Source: Urechis unicinctus (taxonomy: Eukaryota; Annelida; Polychaeta; Xenopneusta; Urechidae). From it: DNA of 64,000 nucleotides. Location: NCBI GenBank assembly GCA_034190875.2, contig CM067343.1:42050109-42114108 (forward strand), in the 5' to 3' direction. Position numbers and translations under genes: made by a program. How positions within the stretch are numbered: position 1 is the stretch's first letter; each line of letters starts with the position of its first letter. Positions 14,316 to 27,423 of this stretch are shown in pieces. Under the pieces are notes generated by a model, which saw nothing but the letters and a program-made list of their open reading frames with translations, did not search any database and was not told the origin of the DNA.

Positions 14316-15419
14316 TCAAATATACAAGTTATCACTTTGGAGAAATTTCTTTATCGAAACTTGCTTGGCGGTTGCTTTATTCTTCTCTAGTGGTTCTTGA
14401 AGAGAGGCGACAAATGGCAGCATGTCCCCCAGATCTTTCTCTAGACAGAACAGCATCACGTCGCCTACTCGCTGAAGGCACTCACTGAAGGTCATGGTGG
14501 TCGTTTCTGGTGTGGTGGAGGACGCGCGGTCGTCGTCGTCGCTCTCAGCCGGTTGTGATACGCCAGTGATTTGAGAGACAATAATATCCTTCCAGCCATC
14601 CTTCAGTTCCTCCGTGGTCGGCGCCTTATCGTCCAGAGCGACATACTCCTCAGTATCCGTGATGGGGTCAGTCATGTTCGCTCTTAAGTCCTTGAGTAAT
14701 TGTGCAAGGGGGATATCGAGGGAGTGGTCGTCCTCCTGCAGGTCATTTGCTGTGCTCATGTTGAAACCACATCTCGCAAAGCATCTGGTCACTGCGGCGG
14801 ATTTGCATTCGCTGACGGCGCTCGCCACCCCACCCTTACACTGATCACCCTTGATGCTGAGTGACCGGTCCGGTAGCGCACGGAAAAACAAGCAAGTCTC
14901 ATCCATGTTAAAGATGTTACACGCCGAATAGCTACGGATGAGGCTCGGCAGCTTGCTGGTCCAATCGTCAACGCTGCTTTGGGGCACTTCCCCACTCTCG
15001 CCATTGACAACGTGGTGCGTTATGTTATGACGAGAACGGAATTTCTGAAGCCAGCCATTCGATGCTTTAAAACCTTCAATTTTCATCTTAGCGGCGAACT
15101 CAAGGGTTTTCTCTTGCAACATAGGCCCGCTGACGGAAACGTTGATGGAGCGGGCCTTCTGAAACTAAGTCCATATGGCACATTCTAACTCTTCGCTATC
15201 AACACGGGTCCGAATGCGCTTGCGACTTGGTTCTTCATTAGCCTCGTATGCCATAATGCAATCAGCTTTACGTTTCAGTATGTTTTGAACTGTTGATTTT
15301 CCGATGCCAAAGATATCAGCAAGCTGTTGATTGCTCTTGCCCTCGCGTTCCTTCGTGCCGATAAGTTCTACTTTCCGTGAGAGTGGAAGCTCCTTCGCCT
15401 TTTTCCGTGTTGCTGCCAT
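14316..15419 (-). pseudogene. Pogo/Tigger (CENP-B-like) transposase, one stop codon and DDE core missing
   Basis: The start at 15,419 gives MAATRKKAKELPLSRKVELI, then a pogo/psq-type helix-turn-helix to about residue 50 (NQQLADIFGIGKSTVQNILK). A TAG at 15,167-15,165, where the family expects Trp before Phe, splits the frame; reading resumes at once in the same frame with FQKARSINVSVSGPMLQEK. A second DNA-binding half follows (FKASNGWLQKFRSRHNI, about residues 115-135). The DDE domain begins with FNMDETCLFF (first catalytic Asp near residue 173) and ends after KGDQCKGG. The frame then jumps to the C-terminal part (SECKSAAVTRCFARCGF) and an acidic tail ending KQVSIKKFL. The second and third catalytic acids are absent. 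About 367 codons remain, against roughly 500-600 for family members. Enzymatically dead; known relatives cut and paste DNA at TA sites. Confidence 0.88.
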
Positions 15420-15508
15420 GACACTCAGTGAGATAATGATTCATAAGACCAATATCCACACCTTAAATAGCCGCTACTTGTATCTTACGTGTGTGTTGTA
15501 ACAAGAGG

Positions 15509-15598
15509 GAGTTTTGTGATCAAGATCATCAAAGCTCACGCCGTTCACAGGTGCATCGCTCGATTGTATCGAGTTTTGTGATCAAGATTATCAAAGCT
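15509..15598 (+). repeat. 28-bp direct repeat upstream of the transposase
   Basis: GAGTTTTGTGATCAAGAT followed by (C/T)ATCAAAGCT occurs at 15,509-15,536 and 15,571-15,598, one mismatch apart, period 62. It lies between the transposase start and the right-hand 17-bp repeats, where a promoter or transposase-binding region would be expected. Confidence 0.75.
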
Positions 15599-15745
15599 TC
15601 AGTGCATACTCTAACAACACCGAACGAACCGCTAACCTGTTTCACACATTTCAAGAGTGCTATTCAGTCCGCAGGCGTTATCGCCTGAGTGTGTGTGTTC
15701 TGCTAATTGCAATCAACCGGTGGCTCTAATCCTTCCGCCAACCGA

Positions 15746-15930
15746 CAATCGATCGACTTAGGGAATATCAAATGGGGCGTTGGGACCAAAATGATCGATC
15801 GACTTACAGAGTAGGGAGGTGATCGGGTTAGAGAGAGAATTCTGTCACAATGCTTAAGTATAGGCCGACCATCGGGACTGGAAAAAATCGATCGAGTTAG
15901 GGAGGCGATCGGGTTAGGGAGGTGGTCGGG
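15746..15930 (+). repeat. Cluster of 17-bp subterminal repeats of the pogo element
   Basis: Copies of CGATCGACTTAGGGAGG or close variants start at 15,750, 15,796 (expanded), 15,889 and 15,906, each followed by (C/T)G(A/G)TCGGG. The single left-end copy is at 14,184. All run in the same direction. Confidence 0.75.
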
Positions 15931-16621
15931 CAACAACTTTGCCAATGCAATAATTTTCATGTCGTAATTTAAAAACAAATCAATGTTATCAGTGGATGAT
16001 TTACGAATCAAGCAATTTAATTCAATTCAATTTCTCCCTAACATGGTGGCAGTGTTTGAAATCATATTGAGATATTTGCCATATACAGAAACATATGCGC
16101 CAACATCTACCCTGCCCTAACAGCTAAGGAATCTACCAGTGCCGAAAGAATTCGGGTAGCTTGAGACTGGAACCTAGGGTAGGACTTGTTGCCTTCATTC
16201 AACAACATAAAGTGCGTATTATGTACCACCTTACACCGCCTTTTCATATAATTATGAAAAACAAGTAATGAATTCACGTATTTATGCATGTTGCAATATC
16301 TCCAATATTTGCATCGTAGCATATTGGTTTGTCATCTCCATTTACTGTTACATACGTTTGATATTGATAATCGCTGGTGAGTACTCATTGGTATAAAGCG
16401 GCTTCGCATCGTGAGAGCAGAAGGACAGTAACCGTCATTTATTTATTAAACATAAGAAATGTGTAGATGTATTCTATTGACATCCTTTCAGACCAATATG
16501 CTCTATATTCGGATTGTACCACGCATATCGAATAAGCGTTGTGCGTTTCACACGCGATTATGGAGGGCATCATTGCTTTTATTTTGTTTCTTTGTTACCA
16601 ATTATGGCTGACAAGAATGTT

Positions 16622-18166
16622 TCTTCTCAAGAACGCCATGCAACGCAATCGCAACTAAATATCCCAACTATTACTACTTGTTTTGGGAAGCTCATAAATT
16701 ATTAAACCGTATGTTAAAACTGGCGTGCAATGCCACACAATAGGTAATATATTCTATGGAGATGCAGTTTAACAAACATCCAGTGATAAAACAACACCTA
16801 TCATATAAAGGCTGTCTTAATCAATTTATATTGCCGCTCTCAATAAAGCTCACAACTTTTTAACATTGAACGTTATCTGATTTCAACATCCTCTAGTGCT
16901 CACTGGAACGATAAAGAAAATATATATGCTCCACCATTCAACAGCATAAGACATCGTTATGATCCTTCACCCTATTGTTCAATGTGCCACAGCGTTTGAT
17001 GATTGGTTGCTCCTTATGACGTAATATAATGGATGGAAACTTATGTCATAAAAACAAATTGCAAACCAACAATACGGCTCAACTGCGCTTAGATAATGTC
17101 GCATTGATGCGGGAAGCGGATAATTAAATAAGAAAATCTTCTTTTCATTATATCGCAATTTAATCTCTGTAAATAGCATCGCCCAGATGTATATATAAGC
17201 TGGTATGCTGAAAAGCAGTGTTAGTTGCAGGAAGCTTATATTTAACATACTCGAACAGTCAAAACATCACTTTTAACTGTTGCTAATTGGTCACAAGGAT
17301 AGCCGCAAATAGCAATTAAAGTTATGTCGTACTGTAATTGGGTAAAAACTGTGTGTTCAATCGAGGCACTTGAATTAGACCCGAATTGTTTAAATTCTAA
17401 CCAATATAACTTACCTCCCAGTGAGGATTAATCATTCGAAGAGATAGATATTGCTGTGTATCATATAAAAGGGATGCGTTCACCGCAGCACCAATCCGAG
17501 TGCGCCATTTTAGAGAGGCTATAAATTCTCTGCCTATATTCTTTGCCTTGGTCAATGATAACTGTTAAGTTAACAAAACGTCGGTCTGTGTGCAGCTACA
17601 ACGCGCGTTACAAATTGCTCACATTTTAAGGCTTCTTCAAGCCATATCAAAATAGTCGTAGTCGTAATATTTATGAAACGATACCTAGATGCTTTTAACA
17701 ATTTGCCATTATTATTCGTGATTTACAAAGTGTGTTCTATATGACAAACTTGATTATGTTAATCCATGCGTGTGTATAACTTTCGTAAAATTCTTTGATA
17801 ACGAATATAACCGAAAGATACCTAATTTATTTTATAACAAACCTTTTTTTAAGCTGACTAAAGATGGCGCGTCCGTCTATTTTAAGAACTTACTTTCAGC
17901 ACAGTATCTTCACAAACAACAAGCAAACTGGCCTGTTTCATGAATGTTGTCGTTTGTTTGAGATCATTGCTAGTCAGCATCAATATCGGACATTACGATA
18001 ATTTTGATCTAGGAGCTTATTTTCTATCAGACCCTGACGCAAATATTGTTTTGATGCTGCGTTGAATAAGGTCATTGTAACTACTCACTGGCGTCGCACA
18101 TTTTTCTTTATACAGAATAGAATACATAATGAATCATTGTATTGAAAATGAGGACAAAATAAAGGA
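16622..18166. other. Segment present only in duplication copy A
   Basis: Copy B has only about 108 bp between the matching flanks (56,521-56,628). No transposase, terminal repeats or target duplication are visible, and open frames are short. It could be an insertion in A or a deletion in B. Confidence 0.5.
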
Positions 18167-18751
18167 AAGCGCCATAGGAACACATTAACAGATTACCATT
18201 TCGCCATATTGTTCTGTCTTGGGGCGCCTTTGCTCGGAGTCAGTTATCTTGATGACCAGTAATATTGCTATATACTAGACATTTCTAAAACGTATGTCAA
18301 GAGATTAGAATCATTCTACAAACGGCAAACTGCATTCATCACATCCTCACACGATCCGTCGAAACAATTGGTGCTGCTGTAAGTTAGTATGCCACGTATT
18401 ACATGAAATACGGAGCAAATAAAAGTCATACACTCTGTATTTCAATTACTTGGAAAATTAATGCCGATAATAGCTAGCCGCTGTATACTTCTTACAAATT
18501 CAATAATATTTCTATGTCGCACCAGTTGACTATCCAAATGCCGACACCCCCCAGTAATTTTCTTGTAGGGATGACATTGATGCGCAGTGAATCAAATTTA
18601 TATTAAAATAGCCCTTATTGCAGTTCTAAGTTTGGTGGCACTAATTTATGTCTCGTTTATAGAACTCCATAAAGTCGCGGTGGTGCGACTACTTATAAAC
18701 TGCTTATCTAGTGCCTACACACACTAAACAGGATACAAAACGCCAATTTAT

Positions 18752-18780
18752 GTATATATATCTGTATATATATCTATCTA

Positions 18781-18837
<57 letters not shown>

Positions 18838-18924
18838 ATATATATATATATACATATATATATATTTATATGTATGTATGTATGTATATATATGTATATG
18901 TATATATATATATGTATATATATA

Positions 18925-18973
<49 letters not shown>
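18752..18973. repeat. (TA)n-rich microsatellite, copy A
   Basis: TA runs broken by CATA, TATGTATG and TTTA steps. The equivalent site in copy B (57,230-57,465) has a cleaner TA tract followed by a TG tract that A lacks. Confidence 0.96.
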
Positions 18974-18976
<3 letters not shown>

Positions 18977-20280
18977 TGTAAATGAATATATATTTGCATT
19001 GTATTACACAAGCCACAAGATATTGTCGTATCATCTGTTTTATGCACTTGTGCAGATCGTATTGCCTCATTTACACGTCTTTCCTGCTGAATATGTATAT
19101 TGCACAAACTCTCGGCAGCATAGATTATCTGCATATGAGCGTTTACGCAGACGCTGATGTTAACCCTATTCACAAAAATATCAGTATCTAGCTGCGGCTA
19201 ACAGCCCGTGCAACAGTACGCAAATCGTATAATTAACTACCAAGGGTTGTTATAGATAGAGCACGGATGCATGTTTCTTCCCTTTATGTGACTTAGTTTA
19301 ACACACAAGAAGCATTAGCGTTTCATCGCACAAACACGGACAGTCCATGAAAGTGAGGGTTATTCTGCCCATAAACTTAATGGCTGCATCAGCTTAAGCA
19401 TTTATGATTATGTTTACGTCAGTAAAGCTTTATTTCATTACTTGGTAATGTGCCCTGTTGGTGCCATGGGATATATAGAACAATGCAATGTTCATAAGAT
19501 GTCTGAACGCGTACGAAAGCGAAAGCACAAACATTTCGTTCTACCTATCTTCTATGTGCATCATCTCTTAACAGGAGCAACATTCTATTCCAGGTTACAT
19601 GACTCGCTATCATATAATTCATCGTTTACAGCAAGTATTGCCCGAGTCTGCATCAAAGCGTTTTGAAATTCACGCAATATTTTATGCAGTAGTTGTTTGC
19701 TGATACGACAACGCCGACCGAAAGGTTCCCGTACAAAACGAGAATATCTATGATCTATGCAACACTAGTATTGCATTAAGTAACTGTATTGCAGCTTATC
19801 AAACACAACATCTATAATGAACATTCCTGATATCATTCATGTGGTGATAAGCTTCGTACTTAATGGTCGGAGTAGTAGTAGTAGTTTAACATGGCAAAAA
19901 TAACTTTTGGTTTGTTTTGTTTATATAATTGTGCGTTATAGCGTATTGCATATATTGTTGAACAAGTGCCGCACATCCGATAATAATCTTAATATATGAT
20001 ACCATTATACGATACTATTACATGCTAGTTGAGTGGGGGTTGGCGAGGGGGGTTTGATGACTTTAAGGGATACAATAACGTCATATATGGATTACTTCTA
20101 TCAGTAAATACACTAGACGATTTACGTCCTTTGCAGTATTAGTGTAGCTGAAGACGGTCCATATTATCTTTTAATGCGATAATCACAAGTCGTCAAGAAA
20201 GTACAAATGCAGACGTAGGCACACAACAACGCATGCACACAAGCTTACACCTCCCTCACCCCTTCCCACACATACAATCA

Positions 20281-20490
20281 CATACATACATACATACATA
20301 CATACATACATACATACATACATACATACATACATACATACATACATACATACATACATACATACATACATACATAGACATACATACATACATACATACA
20401 TACATACACATACATACATACATACATACATACATACATACATACATACATACATACATACATACATACATACATACATACATACATACA

Positions 20491-20522
<32 letters not shown>

Positions 20523-20548
20523 CATACATACATACATACATACATACA

Positions 20549-20580
<32 letters not shown>

Positions 20581-20732
20581 CATACATAAATACATACATA
20601 CATACATACATACATACATACATACATACATACATACATACATACATACATACATACATACATACATACATACATACATACACAAATACATACATACATA
20701 CATACATACATACATACATACATACATACATA
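20281..20732. repeat. (CATA)n microsatellite, copy A
   Basis: About 110 tetranucleotide units with a few interruptions (AGAC, CACA, TATA and AAAT variants). The long Met-Tyr-Val-Cys or His-Thr-Tyr-Ile frames on both strands are translation of the repeat. Confidence 0.98.
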
Positions 20733-21272
20733 CTCTTGCCTGTGTGTTGCGATAATATCTACCATCGTGAGGACGTCAAGGCCGTGTACATAAAATGTTT
20801 CATTACTTTACGGCTATCCTTTGGCACTACTTCATTGTTTATTGCCCATTGTGCTATTGTGTGTATGAATTATTTTTCAGTTGTGCAGGGCCGATTCTAA
20901 AGAATAATACGCGACGACAGATATATCGCTGCTTTGGAATAGAAATATGGAATGAATTGTTTCACTAACGTTGTATAGCGTGTATTTCTAAAGGCAATGA
21001 CCAGAAAACACATGATAGCTGTACCTTTGTTTCTGAAATTCGGTAAATATGGCGCATATAATAAAGCATATAATCAACTTGTTTGGTGACTTTTTGTATG
21101 GTTTTGGAAGGCGTTTGTGATAATTGATAGTCTCGGCACGTCACATAGCGATTTCAACATTCATCCTTTGGTTGTTTTGCAGAGGCAGTATGGCGAATGT
21201 AATTAACGACATGAGATACAATTCAATTGATCCATTACAAGTTGAATGCAGAAAATGTGCTACAATAACGTA

Positions 21273-22876
21273 CTGTAGAAGCATTGTGGATACTCGTTAA
21301 TGCATCTTTCTACGAAACGCCCTGTACAACATTATATCAACTTATGTATATACTTAATTCTAATTCATAAGTTGCTTCATTTTCCTTAATTCCGTAAAAC
21401 ACAAACCTGTGTCTTAAAAGTAAAATTGGGCTAAGCTGATATGTTGTGCAAAATTCACAAAAGTATAAATGAATTGTCTAACATCCGAGAACAACTAGGT
21501 TATTGCTTCAACACATCTGTTGGTGTACCCCCACGTTACAAAATGATCAAAGAGTACAGATGTTGCATATTGCCTCCGACTGCCGACAAACCATGTATAT
21601 GTGACGTGAATAACGACAAGATCGGGCAGCACTATGACTTAGTATAACTCGTGCAGATGAACATTATAATGTTTACGCAGGAGGTATAGTATATAATAAA
21701 CAATACAGCTTGCTGCAAAATTCAATGAGACCAAAATAAAAAATTGCCTTTGCTGCATCATATACCAGCAAAACGTAATCAAACTTCATTCTCACGTACC
21801 GCTAATGTATTTGGTACCTGCTATCAAAATATGGCTCTCCGCTTGCGTTTTGGGTTCTTACGTTCTCTTAGAATAAATAACTGTGTCAACCATTTAACAG
21901 CATTTTTATGAGATATCTTTGTACATATTAGCTTTCAATTCATGGATTTCCCCATCCCAACCACTTTTGATATTCTCTTTCTAAATCCTCTTGAGAAAGT
22001 ACGGCATATTTGCAAGGTATCGAGTATTATTGGTGCTAAACTAACAACAAAAGCGTTAACTATCCACAAGTCTTCTTCAAGAGAGCACCAAAGTCATCGT
22101 ACAGCACCTCACAGAGAGTACCAATGTCATTGGGGCGTAAGGGAGTGTAGGTGATTATTACATTTACCATCACCGAAAGAGCTTATTGACCTTACCACAA
22201 ATTCAAAATACATACCATACATCGGCGTCAAAGTTGTGACCACATAAGCAGCATAACTAAAATGTCCCTATAACATTAGACAGCTACCTTTGGCAGTCAA
22301 GAATGTTACCGAGTTTGTTAAAGAGTATGATAAGTGTAGGACAATATAATGCAACACGATAACAATAGTTTAAAAAGCAGGAACGGTTTTGCTTTAGCTA
22401 ATCATATCCAATAAGTACCAAACGTTGGAGAAACTGTGCTCATCTATCTGCACTGGAAAACGCCACAGATATACCTGGTTAAAGCAGAGCTGATACTATT
22501 TCGTATGCGATAGATAAATAAGTTAACAAGGAGTGAGAAAGATATTCATTTATATTATAACATATATATCCGCAAAGCATCTCCGTATTCATACTGAAAC
22601 CTGGGTTCAGCGTGTTTTGGGTAGCATCGAATTTTGGGTTAGCAGACCCGATATGGGTTAGGCAACAGTAAACAGTGTTTGCACGAGCGTCAAGCTATTT
22701 GAAACGATCAAATGAGGAGAAAGCAAGAAACGGTTGGAGGTAGGAGTTAGCGAGTGCGGCAATATGGAGGGTTCCAAGCTAGAACCGAACGTGTTTAATG
22801 GCGGAATGATTGGCGATGTAGTGGAGAGGGTACAGCTGGAGAAAAAAAGAAGACGAGAGGGAAGGGGATTTTACTA
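21273..22876. other. 1.6-kb segment present only in duplication copy A
   Basis: Flanks match copy B near 60,025-60,065 without this stretch. It holds a motif-free 68-codon frame (21,441-21,647, plus) and a purine-rich run near 22,845-22,870. No transposon ends seen. Confidence 0.5.
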
Positions 22877-23257
22877 CAGCAGAAAATCAGCTTAGCAACA
22901 ATATTTAGGAATTTCTCTTAGCTAGCAACTGACAAAAGATTTACAAAAACGCAATGTATTAAACAAATAGAGCTAGACATTGATAATTATGTTATGTCAG
23001 TTTGGAAAAAGCTCTTAATTAAGTTTCAGCTAAACCGTTTTCTGACAATCAGGCGCAAGGCACTTAAGTTGATTATATTGCTTGTTAGTCCGGGTTTCTT
23101 CGTAGTCTATTATAGTGATATCAATTTTGTTGTATGCATTCTTATCAATACATAGAACATGATAGCAATCATTGCTTCTAATAAAAGACTAAACATCAGG
23201 CCCATAAAGAGCAACATAGATAGCATAACGTATTTGTCAAAAGGAAAAGTTTAACAA

Positions 23258-23497
23258 ATGCTTGTTAACTACGAAAAGCGTGAGTTCTTGCATATATCTT
23301 ATACAGGAGCGAATTTCAAATACCAAACGTACGGTGCAAATCTAGAGGTTATTAAAGGGAACACGGATGTAGCTGTTATTACTGACCAGTCTTTAAGACC
23401 AGGTGAATCATGCAAAGCAGCAGCTTTAAGGCAAACAGAATTTCCCCTATATTTATCCAACACAATTATCGGCTTGCTGACAGTTCGTCCGCTTTGA
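23258..23497 (+). other. 79-codon frame of unknown meaning, truncated in copy B
   Basis: The translation starts MLVNYEKREFLHISYTGANF. Copy B (from 60,447) keeps the first 25 codons with two amino acid changes and then diverges at a breakpoint just after CCAAACGTA. No family is recognised, and the differences do not favour silent sites, so coding is doubtful. Confidence 0.15.
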
Positions 23498-24547
23498 CAC
23501 AAACGTTAAGAGTTTCTTTTTAGGGTGTCTGTCATTAAACCTCTATCATGCCGCTAGACTCCCGCACACGGTCAAATCTTTGTGGTAAACACACCAATTA
23601 AATTACTGGTGAGATAATATGATTTGCGAAGTATCCGTTCTGGTACAAACAAACGTTGCTAATTCAACAGAGACAACTTGAAAGATAGGGTTGTTCAGTG
23701 AATAAACACTGGACCATATTTTCCGTTTTTGCATTACACAAAGGGTGATTATCACACAAACAGTGAAAACTTAAATACCTATATATTCGCAATGATACAT
23801 AGCAATATATCCACAGACCAGTAACTACTTCAGCTTTGCATATTGTATTGATTATTGTCAGGAACAAACGTTTAGCGACAAGCTTAGTGCAGGACATCAA
23901 CGGTTGCTTCGATGGGTTTTCCAGCCACATACTTACCAGCGATGAATTGTATTAGTGCTGTATTACTGTCAAAGAAAACGTTGCCACGACTTTTCCATTT
24001 TAGTATCCTCCATTATCATCAGATTGTTTAGTCAAATAGAATGTATGCATAGAATATTAAATGATGTAAAAGGAATATCCAGCGAAGAGGTACTTCTGTT
24101 AGTAACCACTATGGGATCACATCATTACAACTAATGAGACCCTCTGTAACCAAGTCATGTCTATAAGTAATTCACGCGAGGCAAAATGTCAGTGTTCCAT
24201 TAATAGCGTGTGGTGTTTTTCACATTTTAGCACCTCTCTAAATACTTTACAGTCTCAACAATTACCTATTTTACTAGCAATGTAATTTTCTTACAGCAGT
24301 AACAACACCTCGCCTGCGCTGCTACGCTACATTGTAAACTCCGACATAACGAGCATCGGAAGTCCACATTCGACCATTGACTCGAAGGAAGGATAAGGTT
24401 TGTTGTTCGAATAACCTGCTTTCATTTCCTTGTGCCGTGCCTATTCTGGATCATTGTGTAATCGGACAATCCGTAAACCAAAGATTTTAATGGCATCCAA
24501 CCGTTAGACAGGTATAGCCGTAATATTTGCAATTGTTTGGGTGTCTT

Positions 24548-24704
<157 letters not shown>

Positions 24705-26764
24705 TGTTAAAGGGAGACCTATCACATTATTGCTTCCTTAATGTCATCGTCGCACCACACTATTTGGGAGTGTCGACATTTGGATGGTCATACATTTTTA
24801 CCTAGCTTTCTTGTCGAACTTGTCAGATATATTCAGCAGTTAACACTCATCGGCAGTGTGACCTATGAGGCGTCCCATGAAACTGAAATGGATTTTCCGC
24901 GTCATTGAATCGGCTCTTATGGGACTTTGGTTCACTCCAAACTTCATACAACACTAGATAATCCAATTAACCAGCAAGACCAATGACACTACAGTTGTAT
25001 CGACATATCGTGTGAATGTGTGATAATAACAGTGTGCTGATTGCGCAATTAATATTGTTCTACCAGAGACACATGTTTTAAAAATGCCATATAACAAGAC
25101 CAGCCAACTTTTCAACTAAGTCGGAACACAGGACGACCCGAGAGAGAAAAAAATATCGCGAGATAGTACACGGCAAATATGCTCCGATGGAACTGTGGCC
25201 ATCAATAACAGAATGCAAATGTATTATTTTAGTGGGTCAGATGAGGGCTGTGTGCGCAGGGCTACTCTAAATTGATTTAGCTTGTACATATGCTTTGCCG
25301 AAAGAAACTGATTACCGATGAGAACTGCGTTTATCTTCGGCCAAAGAGAGATAGTACAGCAGGAGTGTCGCTGGTACATATAATTTAGATCTTTGTTACC
25401 TTGTAGTAACACTCAATATCCTTCTTCTTACTTATCATTTAACTTTGTAATGCAAGTCTATATCTCCGCCGTTGCTTGGAAGTTTAATATCTCTGTACAA
25501 ATTAGTTAAATATGTTCAGAACTAAATTCAATATAATGATTCCTGTGGTACCTGCGGAAACATACAACAAGAATGTGCCGCTTTAGCTCAAAATCTTTCT
25601 CATCATATTTCTTAACAATGTTGTAAATGAAAGCTTAACATACGCATGTTTCAATGTATGTCGTGTAAAACACACCTTATAAAGTATAATGATTACGGAA
25701 GGCAAACTGTTCTTGTTACAAGTATTAAGGTACCGCTGCATATATATTTATAACTAAAACTATCAAAGTTGTACTTATTCAGGCTTGCCAGGAGAATTTC
25801 CGAAGTAGTCTCCGACATAATTACATGGTTAATCCCCAATAAGTCGAGCAATAAAATGTGACTAAACGCGCCTTTTAGGTGCACACAGCTTATGTAAATT
25901 GTTGGATTTTGCTTTGTCGTACAGATAGCTCGAGTTAGTGAACGATCGTATTAGCGACCATCACACCTCGATACAACTAGCACATGATCCTGTCCAGTAA
26001 ATGGATGCATATGAATAAAGAATCCATTGTTATCATAAATATAAGAAAGCACCACATAGCACAGAACAACTACTTCCATTCATTAGTTGACGCCCGGCCT
26101 GGGTACCGTCATCAACTCACAGACAAAGCAATGTTTTGTACCTCACGGGTGTTCAGTACTTATTCACGTAGCAATGAATGTAAATTCGCCATTTGCAACT
26201 GCATTACAAACATTATGCTGATTCCTCGGCACCTTGTTAAATTATTGTCACGTATTTTGATCGTATATAAATGAGCGCAACATTTGCGGGCTATACTGAA
26301 CAACATCGATGGCCTAATAACTGTTATCTTTCATTGCAAACAAATATTGCTAATTGTCTTATTAGCTATATTCAGCAAAGAGAATCAATTACAGCTTAGA
26401 TGAAAATGCGATGCCGCAATTTGTGATAAATGCAACATGCAAAGGCGACGAAACACCTTGTTTTTACTAATGAAACTATTTTGAATACATTGTCAAATCC
26501 TTCGTGAGCACATTTACCAGGGTATTATAGCATTTCTTCTCCTACATTGATTAATCCTGCAATGACACTAAACCAAATAACCCATTGAAGAAAGAGCAAC
26601 GATAACATAAGGCATACTCTAACTATACTGGTAACTATAAAATGCTACAAATATTATAGTTTATTGTTTCAACTCATGGTATTAGATCAGTATCTAAATG
26701 ATGCATGCAATGTTAGTGCGATCTTGTCAGAGGCGCTCAATGTCAAATTAATAAAGCGAACGAG

Positions 26765-27154
26765 TTAACTACGATATCTGTATCCGCAAATTAATGCTGC
26801 CGGCAGTGTGCCCGATAGCTTACCTAAAAGGGCGTTATGATATAGTTGAAAGTGTGAAAGGGTCATTAGTAACAAGCAATTCGATTTGGTCACTCGATTA
26901 GGCGCGCTGATAATAGCATTGCATCGGTTGAAGTCAGTTTGACAATGAAACACATTAGAATCACTATTTAATGTTATGGTGAACGTGTTTGAAACGGCTT
27001 TGGCATTAGTCAGTTTATTGTGCATGTATCGATGTGAACTTTTAAGGATTTGTAGGATGGAATGAATACATTGGCATGCAAGTAGAAAATCAATGCAACA
27101 ATTTATCAGGGAGCATAGTTTGATATAATTGAGTATAAGTGCGATGCTAGTCAT
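26765..27154 (-). other. 129-codon frame in the best-conserved block; coding unproven
   Basis: The last 86 codons (MHNKLTNAKAVSNTFTITL to ICGYRYRS) are open in copy B as well (63,149-63,409) with only a few amino acid changes. The first 43 codons are not open in B. No family is recognised. The surrounding DNA is about 96% identical whether or not a frame is open, so openness may simply reflect recent identity. Confidence 0.2.
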
Positions 27155-27263
27155 TCAAAACGTGGTTCTATCTTAATACACATATAAGTCTTATTTAGAA
27201 AGCGGTTTGCAAAGTGGTAATTCGTTTTAATAAACATCTCATTATTGTAACTGTATTGCAGTC

Positions 27264-27356
27264 CCAACTTACCAGCATGTTCATATTTTCGGCATCACAT
27301 TTGTACCAGCGTATGGCCTATTTATCATTATCGCCGGTTATGGTACATTTATGGAA
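27264..27356 (+). other. Exon-like hydrophobic frame, copy A
   Basis: After a TTGCAG acceptor-like site (27,257-27,262) one frame reads VPTYQHVHIFGITFVPAYG then LFIIIAGYGTFMETQ and a stop. Copy B gives the same with Tyr to Phe in the GYG part (63,647-63,747). It resembles a short membrane-spanning exon but matches no family I know. A frame on the same strand, 27,214-27,498, overlaps it in another phase. Confidence 0.2.
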
Positions 27357-27423
27357 ACGCAGTGAAACGTACACCTATAGAACGCACCAAATAAAAAGTC
27401 ATGTATTTCGATGGCGCATGCTG

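Larger units (their letters stand above)
14146..15931 (-). mobile_element. Pogo/Tigger-type DNA transposon, internally deleted
   Basis: Relative to copy B, homology stops near 14,146 and resumes at 15,932. The segment carries a CENP-B/pogo transposase remnant on the minus strand. I find no clean terminal inverted repeat or TA target duplication. Both edges instead carry the same block in direct orientation (about 14,169-14,210 and 15,874-15,930). It contains the 17-bp unit CGATCGACTTAGGGAGG at 14,184, with variants at 15,889 and 15,906. Related blocks sit at 15,750 and 15,796. These resemble the subterminal repeats to which transposases bind. A 28-bp direct repeat (15,509 and 15,571, period 62) lies upstream of the transposase start. 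Copy B has 0.7 kb of different sequence here, so this is a replacement and not a simple insertion. Confidence 0.8.

Noticed and set aside
14614..15188. Plus-strand frames across the transposase
   Set aside because: Shadows of the minus-strand transposase.
20183..20765. Frames of Met-Tyr-Val-Cys up to 182 codons, and 58,864-59,496 up to 210 codons
   Set aside because: Translation of CATA tetranucleotide repeats in several phases; not genes.
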